Below are positions 30,370 to 41,500 of a DNA stretch of 64,000 nucleotides, piece by piece. The stretch spans positions 17,006,450 through 17,070,449 of the forward strand of contig NC_134029.1 in the NCBI RefSeq assembly GCF_964204645.1. The letters run 5' to 3'. The translations under genes were made by a program, and so were the position numbers. The notes beneath the pieces are model-generated. The model searched no databases, had not been told where the DNA came from, and was given only the letters and a program-made list of their open reading frames with translations. How positions within the stretch are numbered: the first letter of the stretch is position 1; the number at the start of each line of letters is the position of its first letter. Source of the stretch: Tubulanus polymorphus (Eukaryota; Nemertea; Palaeonemertea; Tubulaniformes; Tubulanidae).

Positions 30370-31828
30370 TTAGTCTTGTTTGACTTGTTTCAGACTCTTT
30401 CCTTTCTTGTATTTGCTGTGGCTCGGCCCGCTTCCACCGTGCAAACGGGCCTGCTGGTAGTTTAAATAACTATTCTGTTTTGAGCCGAAATGTTTGTGCA
30501 TATGGCTATATGGGCTGTACGATGTAGATGCGCCGCGCCCTTTCCACGGTCTCCAATTCCAAGCCCTGTTTCTTAAGCCTGAAGTCTGTGGTTTTAACTT
30601 AGACCCAACACGGTTCACATCAGTAATATCTTTGAATGTTTTTTCCACATTTCCTCCGAAAAGTTTTTGGTATGAGGAACAGACGAGGAACACAAATGAG
30701 TATACTCATTTTTCAAATCCGGTTTTAACAGTTCTCTTCGTCGCAAACATAAGTTATGGTATCCATGACCTAGCAGCGCTAAGGCAGAAGAATATTCCTC
30801 GATGTCGTTACTCGGCTTCTCGGCCGATTCGCAAATATTAAACTTATCCGCCAGATAAGTAAGACAGACCGCTGCCTTTGCGATGCAAGTCTGAGTGACT
30901 TGTAACTTTGCATCCATCGCCTGTGACTTCGTCGAAATAATATCCCAAACCAGTTGGTCAACTTCCACGGGCAGGAGAGTCTCACAATTGTCCGGTCTCT
31001 CATATTTTTTACAAAGGTCTTCATACGATTCATCGCTAATCCCTTCTTGGAATAGCCCATGCACAATATTGGCAAGGTCTCCATCCACAGAAACTCCTGT
31101 GGTTTCTTTAGTTTGCCATTTATTCAGCATTGCTGAAAAAATGCTATTAGGCCTACTCGAGCCAGCGGCTTGAGCACTTCCCTCGGCAGAACTTGGTTTG
31201 CTCTTTTTTGCTGGGGTCCCTCATAGTCCTCATCGTCCGAAATATCATGCCGTTTTGTGCATTGTTGGTCGAAATCGGAAATCCAAACCGAATCACTGCC
31301 GACCTCGTCGCCGCACCCGGCTTCCCACATAACACTCACTTTTTCCTTCATCGCAACCTGGGACTGGATTACATCAGTCAAAAGTTTCTCGATCCGTTGA
31401 AAATCTGAAGCGTTATTATTAGAATCTTTCTTTTCTTTTACCTTCGAAGACCCGGCAGTTCGACAACGCGACGCGCTGGAACCAGAAATCGCCGCTGTGG
31501 AAGGCAAAATCGACGTAGCGGAGCTTGCAGCCGCCATTTTGTTTTTCTCGGAATTTCCACCCGACCTCGTCGAGGGCTTCTTCGAGTGTTTTTCCTGGGA
31601 AACACTAACACTAACAGGAGCCACGCTCCCATCTCCAGGTTCCGGTACTGTTCCTTCTTGCATAATCGATCTCAAATCTTGAAAAACCCGCAAGTGGAAC
31701 GTAAAAATCCGAAAAATTTTATGAGCGTGAACTCTCGCAATGGCGTCAAGAGGCAACTGATGGCGCATGCGCGAGGCATATCTCAATGGATCTCCAAAAC
31801 CCATAACCGAAACAGAATTAGTCAGCAC
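30370..31828 (-). pseudogene. DIRS gag-like protein, frameshifted
   Basis: Three overlapping frames (31124-31828, 30615-31130, 30370-30693) make up a gag-type protein. The middle part has the DIRS-typical block ALALLGHGYHNLCLRRRELLKPDL. The N-terminal part is Ser/Pro-rich and disordered, and the C-terminal part is Gly/Arg/Ser-rich. The true start may be the Met near 31660 rather than the one inside the terminal repeat. Two frame changes (about 31125 and 30650) disable it. Confidence 0.7.
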
Positions 31829-31838
31829 TGAAAGGGTT

Positions 31839-32307
31839 AATGAAAGGGTTCATCGCACATTTCAAAAATATTACACTTGCTTGGATCTAAAATATTTCAA
31901 ATAAAAAGTTCATTATTTCTTACAATTCATGGCACCACACAGCTCAAATATACCACAACAAAAGTTCACAGTCAAAAATATTCCACTTCGAATTTTAAGA
32001 TATTATAAATAATAAGTTCATTACTAAAGTTCATAAGTTCATTATTATTATATCAATTCTAACAATTGATTTTATTCTAACAGTTTACTCAAGAATTTAT
32101 CACAATGAAAGATTTCATTGCACAGTGCAAACATATTTTCCAGTCTCATTGCAGATGAATAAAATTGTAGAAACATTTTTTTTTGAAATGTTCTTGAAAA
32201 GTGGAGATTTTTACCCAGGGGATATTTAGGGGATTTTTACCATAACTGTGTATCCCTACTGGGTATCAAATAAGTTTCAATATTCATTTTCAATGTCATT
32301 AAAAATA
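31839..32307. other. Host spacer downstream of DNAAF6, no gene
   Basis: AT-rich sequence between the DIRS/MITE cluster and the DNAAF6 3' end. Only the inverted GGTAAAAATCCCC partner (32202-32250) stands out. Confidence 0.5.
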
Positions 32308-32313
32308 TTTATT
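32308..32313 (-). terminator. Polyadenylation signal of DNAAF6
   Basis: AATAAA on the minus strand about 107 bases after the DNAAF6 stop codon. Confidence 0.6.
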
Positions 32314-32419
32314 GTATAAAATTGAATACAAAATACATGAAATGAGTCATAACATTTTTGTTGAAAAAGTATGGACGGTATATATGAAATTAATCTTTTC
32401 ATTTGAGGACTATTTTAAG

Positions 32420-32546
32420 TTAAAAGTTTGCAAAATCATATTCGCGATTCATTCTTAAGGTAACCGTTAATGTTTGTTTATCTGCGTCCCACTGAGCTCT
32501 GCCATTTTTATGGTCAACGGAATGAGGTAAATGGAGTCCAAGTTTA
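32420..32546 (-). CDS. DNAAF6: DNAAF6 exon 4 (terminal coding exon)
   Basis: 127 bases from acceptor TTGTTGTAG to TAA at 32420-32422. It encodes KLGLHLPHSVDHKNGRAQWD and the end of the CS-like domain. Phase agrees with exon 3 (TT plus T gives Phe). Confidence 0.92.
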
Positions 32547-35500
32547 CTACAACAAAAAATGAAAACAAGTACCGGTTGTTGGATGGCATAAAGACATGTT
32601 GAGCATTCTTACACACGATTATAAACATTAATTTTAATATTGATTTGTGGATTTACAGAAAATGTCTTTCTGGTGCAAACACAAGGGTCGATGGGTTGGA
32701 TCCATGGTGTATCGAGTATTCCCAATTAGAAATATTTTCTTAGTCATGACATGTATTTTACCCTAAAAATTAGCAAGTAGCCACAAATAGCTCTGCTCTA
32801 ATAGACATTTTGACATAGACTTATTTAATACATTGAATTCATCAAAGCCTCCATAGCAATGTTCATGTGAGAATGTTCGAATCGCGCTCTTATTCGGAAC
32901 TATGAAGCACAGAACACATTATGACATGCCCATACTCAGGGGTTCCAACAAATATGCTTGAATTTGTGAAATTGCGGCTCTTTGCATTTAATTTTCTGCC
33001 GGACACTATACTACCAGGACCCGACATTTCCTTACAAAATGTTCCACTTTCATGAAAATATCAAACCTCTTAAGACATGGCTGGCTAACGTTGTCTGATG
33101 AACGTTATAAAACCAACCGCAAATGAAAAATCTAGGCTGTATTGCAAAATAATGATGTTTAATCCCAATCTCTCATCAACTGATTTATGATTGGTCCCAA
33201 CTAATCCGGATTAAGCAGTTTGACTTTCTATATCATCAATAGCAATAACTCCTGTATATCTTCTTGATTTTTTACATGCTTATGGCTATCTGCTTGAACT
33301 GATTGTGCTACGACTATTTCATTAGTCGAAAAACAATAACTTGTTAGGTTCCCCAATAAACCCTGAAACGTATTTGCTGCAATGGTGCCATATAACATTA
33401 CAGCATCACTGTATGTATACAAGGGCAGTTACGTAGTCATTTTGGTACAGCACTTGGCTGACACACAGATCAGAGAGCTGGTTCACCTCCAGTGCAGAGT
33501 GAAAATATGTTTTTTTAATTCCACATTCTTGCTCACAACAATGTTACCAGTGGCCTCCACGGGCACAGTATAATCGCCAACACATTTTTTGATTTATACA
33601 TTCTAGAATACTCCAACTAAATCCCCGGCCAGTATTTCGATGAGTTTTAAGTTCTGGGCTAAAAAACATGTGTAGTTTCCACAGGTTTTTCGCTAGTATA
33701 CAATAATCATGTCTTGCACACTTTGATTTCGCAGTGTTCAGGTTAAGCGATTTATGGTTGGCCTATTCAGAACGGTCAATACTTACAATTTATTCGTTCG
33801 TAGATCTAAGAATTTTTGTTTCACATCGAGATCCATTTCTTTAGCCATTGTACCGGGTAGCTTGATTTTGATAACCATATCCTCGCAACTAGCTGTCGAT
33901 GGCGTTTTATTTCCCATTTGAAGATAAATGTCCTCACTATTCACAGACTGTTTATAGATTATTTCATATCTAGAAAAATGAAGATAATTCCAAAAATGTT
34001 TCACTCAAAGCTCGTATAGCCTAATCCGGAGTTAAATGCAGAATTTGATCACACTCAGACATTATTGATATTCACAGTCAGCTTTTTGAACAAAAAGTGA
34101 TATATGTTATCTGTTTGGTTTAAAACCAGACCACAGGTTTATTATAGAGACTAATCTTAGTTGGGTTGAATCAATGAAATATTTTAACTCGGGTCAGGTC
34201 TAAAAACTAATCTTAAGCCTATCACGCCACAGATATAGGATATAAACAAGACAAAGAAAAGATTTGTGGCTTGTTTTGTGACTGTTCTCTTTTTCGCTTT
34301 GCGCGATTGTGGGAGACGTAATCAGAACAGATAAACACAAATTAGTTTCGGGTTTATTTCTGAAGAGGCTTTACTCAGGCCGTGTTTAGTATCTTTTTCA
34401 GGTAGGTTCCAAAAACTTACTCAGGTTGGGGTCGTGAATCGTATATATCATCATGTTCTGCGCCATCATTCAATTCTTCATCGAGCCAGATGTCTTTGGA
34501 TTTACTCTTCACATCACCGGTGGTACCCGCAGTTGATGAGACACTTGGTTTTACCGATGCTATACTAGCAGGACCCATCTTTGCGACTGCAGTTTGAGGC
34601 TGAAATCATTTTTTAAATCTACATTTTTTTAGGAAATGCATTGGATATTCAGACAAAGCCAATTCAAATTCATGCTGAGAGTTTGTGGAAGTAGGCAACG
34701 CATAGAACCTCATCTGCTTCTTCTAATCGGATAGGGTTTATGAAGTATTTCCAAATCTCAGCATTATGGGGTAGAGGGTTCGCATTGGAACGCGGATACA
34801 TTTATCTAAAACAAGGCAACCAAACTCGAAAAGTTACCACCGCGAATTTACCACCGCTTTACGACTCCGTAAATATAGCCACTTTGTATTTTATATACCG
34901 GTAGGCCTATACTACAGAGACATTGGATTTAAACAGATTATCATTTCTACATCTACACCACAGGGGTTTGGCGATGGGCTTGGATTTTATTTCCGGGTTG
35001 CTGATAACCTCGCGAGAATGGCGCTAAATATGAACTGCGAATAAATTCAAAATATCACGGAAATACCTTGTGTTTATATTGTTTATTTATCCGCTAGGCC
35101 TATAAAGTTTCGATAAACAATTGGTCGTTAAGAATCATTATCAGACGGTCGTCACGCTTTACTATATATAAAATCACAAGGGATGAAACGCCAGGCCTCC
35201 GCTGTACTTAAATTTTCAGCCAGAAAGTTGGGACAGTCACGTGAAATTCTGATGACGTCATCGCATTTAAAACTTCAACACGAAAAGTTAACATATTCAC
35301 AGACCGATATCAATTGTCAGATTATGATTCTATGAAATAAAGGTATGACTGCAGTTTAGGTGTCCCTAATGGTTATGTACCTAACCTTACCATATATATA
35401 TGAGCCATCCACGTTCCCGTCTCGACCCGTTACTGTCTCGACCCGTTCCCGTCTCGACCCTACCGTACAATAGCGCCACCACAGTCGATTATTTGAACTA

Positions 35501-38500
35501 AAACACTACGACGCGTATCGGATTCGTTTTTCGCATGTGAACCTACTAACAATTTTAAAAAATCAAATTAGATTTTTGAAAACTTTTCATTGAAAAGATC
35601 GAATGATGGAAACGGTATAAGCTTTAATTTTTAGATACCTTCACTAGAAAGATTTTAGCCTGGATTCTGTCATTCAGCAGATTGCGTCAATCACGAGAGG
35701 TGTGGATCTGCACTTACCAAGAAAACGCCTCCAATGTCAACAGAAGTAAAAATTCAAGATGCGAAGTAAGCAATTTCCCGTCGAGATTTCCTCCCAGAAA
35801 TAATATATATTTACTGGTAAAGCTAAACTAATTTCAAATATAATCTTGAATGAATTACACGAGTGTAATTATTTTGGTTTCTAAAAAATAAAATCAACTT
35901 TCTTTAAATCTCTCAAACCGTTTTTTTCAAAAAATGACCCGGCCCGGGGCATTTTGTTAGGGGCATGTTTATTGCCATTAATCAATTCGAATTCATCAAA
36001 TTTATGAAGAAAATTAATGTATGAATTTTGAAAAAAAATAAAGATGATTGTTAAATTCATGACGCGTTATCTTTCTCTACAGATCCCGTGGGTCTTTCTC
36101 CATGGACCCTATGTTCCTGTCTCGACCCTTCAAACCTGTCTCTACTCTCTACACAGTCCCGTGGACACCATGTTCCCGTCTCGACCCTTCAAACCTGTCT
36201 CTACTCTTTACACAGTCCCGTAGACACCATGTTCCCGTCTCGACCCTTCAAAACTGTCTCTACTCTTTACACAGTCCCGTGGACACTATGTTCCTGTCTC
36301 GACCCTTCAAAACTGTCTCTACTCTCTAGACAGTCCCGTGGACCCTATGTTCCCGTCTCGACCCTTCAAAACTGTCTCTACTCTCTAGACAGTCCCGTAG
36401 ACACCATGTTCCCGTCTCGACCCTTCACACCTGTCTCTACTCTCTAGACAGTCCCGTGGACCCTATGTTCCCGTCTCGACCCTTCACATCTGTCTCTACT
36501 CTCTAGACAGTCCCGTAGACACCATGTTCCCGTCTCGACCCTTCAAACCTGTCTCTACTCTCTACACAGTCCCGTGGACACCATGTTCCCGTCTCGACCC
36601 TTCAAAACTGTCTCTACTCTCTAGACAGTCCCGTAGACACCATGTTCCCGTCTCGACCCTTCACACCTGTCTCTACTCTCTAGACAGTCCCGTGGACCCT
36701 ATGTTCCCGTCTCGACCCTTCACATCTGTCTCTACTCTCTAGACAGTCCCGTAGACACCATGTTCCCGTCTCGACCCTTCAAAACTGTCTCTACTCTCTA
36801 GACAGTCCCGTGGACCCTATGTTCCCGTCTCGACCCTTCAAAACTGTCTCTACTCTCTACACAGTCCCGTGGACCCTATGTTCCCGTCTCGACCCTTCTA
36901 ACCTGTCTCTAGTCTCTACACAGTCCCGTGGACACTATGTTCCCGTCTCGACCCTTCTAACCTGTCTCTAGTCTCTACACAGTCCCGTGGACCCTATGTT
37001 CCCGTCTCGACCCTTCTAACCTGTCTCTAGTCTCTACACAGTCCCGTGGACCCTATGTTCCCGTCTCGACCCTTCTAACCTGTCTCTAGTCTCTACACAG
37101 TCCCGTGGACCCTATGTTCCCGTCTCGACCCTTCTAACCTGTCTCTAGTCTCTACACAGTCCCGTGGACACCATGTTCCCGTCTCGACCCTTCTAACCTG
37201 TCTCTAGTCTCTACACAGTCCCGTGGACCCTATGTTCCCGTCTCGACCCTTCTAACCTGTCTCTAGTCTCTACACAGTCCCGTGGACCCTATGTTCCCGT
37301 CTCGACCCTTCTAACCAGTCTCTAGTCTCTACACAGTCCCGTGGACCCTATGTTCCCGTCTCGACCCTTCTAACCTGTCTCTAGTCTCTACACATTCCTG
37401 TGGACCCTATGTTCCCGTCTCGACCCTTCAAAACTGTCTCTAGTCTCTACACAGTCCCGTGGACACCATGTTCCCGTCTCGACCCTTCTAACCTGTCTCT
37501 AGTCTCTACACAGTCCCGTGGACACCATGTTCCCGTCTCGACCCTTCTAACCTGTCTCTAGTCTCTACACAGTCCCGTGGACCCTATGTTCCCGTCTCGA
37601 CCCTTCTAACCTGTCTCTAGTCTCTACACAGTCCCGTGGACCCTATGTTCCCGTCTCGACCCTTCTAACCTGTCTCTAGTCTCTACACAGTCCCGTGGAC
37701 ACTATGTTCCCGTCTCGACCCTTCTAACCTGTCTCTAGTCTCTACACAGTCCCGTGGACCCTATGTTCCCGTCTCGACCCTTCTAACCTGTCTCTAGTCT
37801 CTACACAGTCCCGTGGACCCTATGTTCCCGTCTCGACCCTTCTAACCTGTCTCTAGTCTCTACACAGTCCCGTGGACCCTATGTTCCCGTCTCGACCCTT
37901 CTAACCTGTCTCTAGTCTCTACACAGTCCCGTGGACACCATGTTCCCGTCTCGACCCTTCTAACCTGTCTCTAGTCTCTACACAGTCCCGTGGACCCTAT
38001 GTTCCCGTCTCGACCCTTCTAACCTGTCTCTAGTCTCTACACAGTCCCGTGGACCCTATGTTCCCGTCTCGACCCTTCTAACCTGTCTCTAGTCTCTACA
38101 CAGTCCCGTGGACATTATGTTCCTGTCTCGACCCTTCTAACCTGTCTCTAGTCTCTACACAGTCCCGTGGACCCTATGTTCCCGTCTCGACCCTTCTAAC
38201 CAGTCTCTAGTCTCTACACAGTCCCGTGGACATTATGTTCCTGTCTCGACCCTTCTAACCTGTCTCTAGTCTCTACACAGTCCCGTGGACCCTATGTTCC
38301 CGTCTCGACCCTTCTAACCTGTCTCTAGTCTCTACACAGTCCCGTGGACACCATGTTCCCGTCTCGACCCTTCTAACCTGTCTCTAGTCTCTACACAGTC
38401 CCGTGGACCCTATGTTCCCGTCTCGACCCTTCTAACCTGTCTCTAGTCTCTACACAGTCCCGTGGACCCTATGTTCCCGTCTCGACCCTTCTAACCTGTC

Positions 38501-41500
38501 TCTAGTCTCTACACAGTCCCGTGGACACTATGTTCCCGTCTCGACCCTTCTAACCTGTCTCTAGTCTCTACACAGTCCCGTGGACCCTATGTTCCCGTCT
38601 CGACCCTTCTAACCTGTCTCTAGTCTCTACACAGTCCCGTGGACCCTATGTTCCCGTCTCGACCCTTCTAACCTGTCTCTAGTCTCTACACAGTCCCGTG
38701 GACCCTATGTTCCCGTCTCGACCCTTCTAACCTGTCTCTAGTCTCTACACAGTCCCGTGGACACCATGTTCCCGTCTCGACCCTTCTAACCTGTCTCTAG
38801 TCTCTACACAGTCCCGTGGACCCTATGTTCCCGTCTCGACCCTTCTAACCTGTCTCTAGTCTCTACACAGTCCCGTGGACCCTATGTTCCCGTCTCGACC
38901 CTTCTAACCAGTCTCTAGTCTCTACACAGTCCCGTGGACATTATGTTCCTGTCTCGACCCTTCTAACCTGTCTCTAGTCTCTACACAGTCCCGTGGACCC
39001 TATGTTCCCGTCTCGACCCTTCTAACCTGTCTCTAGTCTCAACACAGTCCCGTGGACCCTATGTTCCCGTCTCGACCCTTCTAACCTGTCTCTAGTCTCT
39101 ACACAGTCCCGTGGACCCTATGTTCCCGTCTCGACCCTTCTAACCTGTCTCTAGTCTCTACACAGTCCCGTGGACCCTATGTTCCCGTCTCGACCCTTCT
39201 AACCTGTCTCTACTCTCTACACAGTCCTGTGGACACCATGTTCCCGTCTCGACCCTTCACACCTGTCTCTACTCTCTACACAGTCCTGTGGACACCATGT
39301 TCCCGTCTCGACATTTTTAGTGGACACAGGTTTAGTGAAGCCATTAAGATGGTGGCTGTGTGTTACGTATCTTGTATCAAGATATTTCGATATAAGTAAT
39401 GATTTGTCATTCACGATTTGTCGGGCTACAACAGGCAGAAAAAAATGAAAATTAAGATGAGAATGAAAGCCTTTCGTATTGAAGACCATGGGATTCAGCC
39501 AAGGAACATTGTAACCTAGTTATACTTCTGATATACCTACCGAATTATCGATTATCAAAAATCTAGAATTTCGACTATTAGGACAATGTCGGTTGTAATC
39601 TTCTGGTTCTTTGAGTTCGTTCTAATGAGTTGTCATTGTAATGTGTATGGTACATATTCCTTAAAATTTCACTGAGTTTGATTGAAAATTGTAGAAATTT
39701 TCCTTATGTATACATGTATCAATATTCAGTCTGTCGGCATCGATTTTGTAGATTTCTCATCTTTTTAATCAATGAATATTCGACCAATTTTAATATTAAT
39801 TTCCATCTTTTTTAAAGGCTTGTCCCACTGAGTGGAAATATTACAAGCCGATTAGATATGTCAGAGTATCCCAGAAACTGTCTAGAAACGGATGTGAAGG
39901 GTCGAGACGGGAACATGGTGTCCACGGGACTGTGTAGAGAGTAGAGACAGTTTTGAAGGGTCGAGACGGGAACATAGGGTCCACGGGACTGTGTAGAGAC
40001 TAGAGACAGGTTAGAAGGGTCGAGACGGGAACATAGGGTCCACGGGACTGTGTAGAGACTAGAGACAGGTTAGAAGGGTCGAGACGGGAACATAGGGTCC
40101 ACGGGACTGTGTAGAGACTAGAGACAGGTTAGAAGGGTCGAGACGGGAACATAGTGTCCACGGGACTGTGTAGAGACTAGAGACAGGTTAGAAGGGTCGA
40201 GACGGGAACATAGGGTCCACGGGACTGTGTAGAGACTAGAGACAGGTTAGAAGGGTCGAGACGGGAACATAGGGTCCACGGGACTGTGTAGAGACTAGAG
40301 ACAGGTTAGAAGGGTCGAGACGGGAACATAGGGTCCACGGGACTGTGTAGAGACTAGAGACAGGTTAGAAGGGTCGAGACGGGAACATAGGGTCCACGGG
40401 ACTGTGTAGAGACTAGAGACAGGTTAGAAGGGTCGAGACGGGAACATAGGGTCCACGGGACTGTGTAGAGACTAGAGACAGGTTAGAAGGGTCGAGACGG
40501 GAACATAGGGTCCACGGGACTGTGTAGAGACTAGAGACAGGTTAGAAGGGTCGAGACGGGAACATAGGGTCCACGGGACTGTGTAGAGACTAGAGACAGG
40601 TTAGAAGGGTCGAAACGGGAACATAGGGTCCACGGGACTGTGTAGAGACTAGAGACAGGTTAGAAGGGTCGAGACGGGAACATAGGGTCCACGGGATTGT
40701 GTAGAGACTAGAGACAGGTTAGAAGGGTCGAGACGGGAACATAGGGTCCACGGGACTGTGTAGAGACTAGAGACAGGTTAGAAGGGTCGAGACGGGAACA
40801 TAGGGTCCACGGGACTGTGTAGAGAGTAGAGACAGATTTGAAGGGTCGAGACGGGAACATGGTGTCCACGGGACTGTGTAGACTAGAGACAGAAGTGAAG
40901 GGTCGAGACGGGAACATGGTGTCCACGGGACTGTGTAGAGAGTAGAGACAGGTTAGAAGGGTCGAGACGGGAACATAGGGTCCACAGGACTGTGTAGAGA
41001 GTGGAGACAGATGTGAAGGGTCGAGACGGGAACATAGGGTCCACGGGACTGTGTAGAGAGTAGAGACAGATTTGAAGGGTCGAGACGGGAACATGGTGTG
41101 GGGAGGAGAGAATCCCACAATGATAATAAAAAGTCCGAAAATGAAACTTCGAGATAGTAGTTTATTCAACGTTTCGACTATATCCTAATAGTCATCTTCA
41201 GGAATAATGAGATACTACAGAAATTATGAGATATATATACAATCCAGGGACAAAGAGACTAATTCAAGTAATCAGAGATGATACAAACTAAAGGAAAATT
41301 AACGTAGAAACAGTTACACGCTAAAATAGATTAAAGGGAAGCAAACTAAGGGGTGATTATAAACAACAATAGTGAGTATAAATATAAATGAAACTTAAAG
41401 TCAGTAGTAAAAAGAAAGACAAACTAGGGGGCACTTAAAACAAAGGTGAATACAAGTTAAGTCAGAGACGAAATTGATGAGAGAACAAATAACAAATAAT

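Larger units (their letters stand above)
27394..31813 (-). mobile_element. DIRS-type retroelement with tyrosine recombinase
   Basis: Minus-strand element with gag, RT-RNase H, a DIRS-specific connection domain and a tyrosine recombinase. Its ends are inverted, not direct: GTTTCGGTTATGGGTTTTGG at 27394 and the reverse complement at about 31794-31813. DIRS elements integrate with a tyrosine recombinase through circular DNA and make no target duplication. All genes carry stops or frame changes, so this copy is dead. Confidence 0.85.
26608..32250. repeat. Possible element bounded by GGTAAAAATCCCC inverted repeats
   Basis: GGGTAAAAATCCCCTAGGTA at 26608 matches the reverse complement of 32202-32250. 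The repeat is short and imperfect and inward sequence does not match. Low confidence that both ends belong to one element. Confidence 0.3.

Noticed and set aside
31193-31408. Plus-strand frames opposite DIRS gag
   Set aside because: Shadows of the minus-strand gag gene.
34690-34780. Alternative DNAAF6 first exon (minus strand, ending ...EEADE)
   Set aside because: It has a weak donor (GTTCTA), and the exon at 44347-44424 fits better in phase, start codon and family pattern.
36088-39200. Open frames of 60-120 codons in the 59-bp arrays (also 40708-41169)
   Set aside because: They are repeat translations caused by a lack of stops in the unit; the frame drifts because 59 is not a multiple of 3 and nothing supports a real start.
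36075-41100. CRISPR array
   Set aside because: The 59-bp units are contiguous with no unique spacers, in a eukaryotic context with introns.
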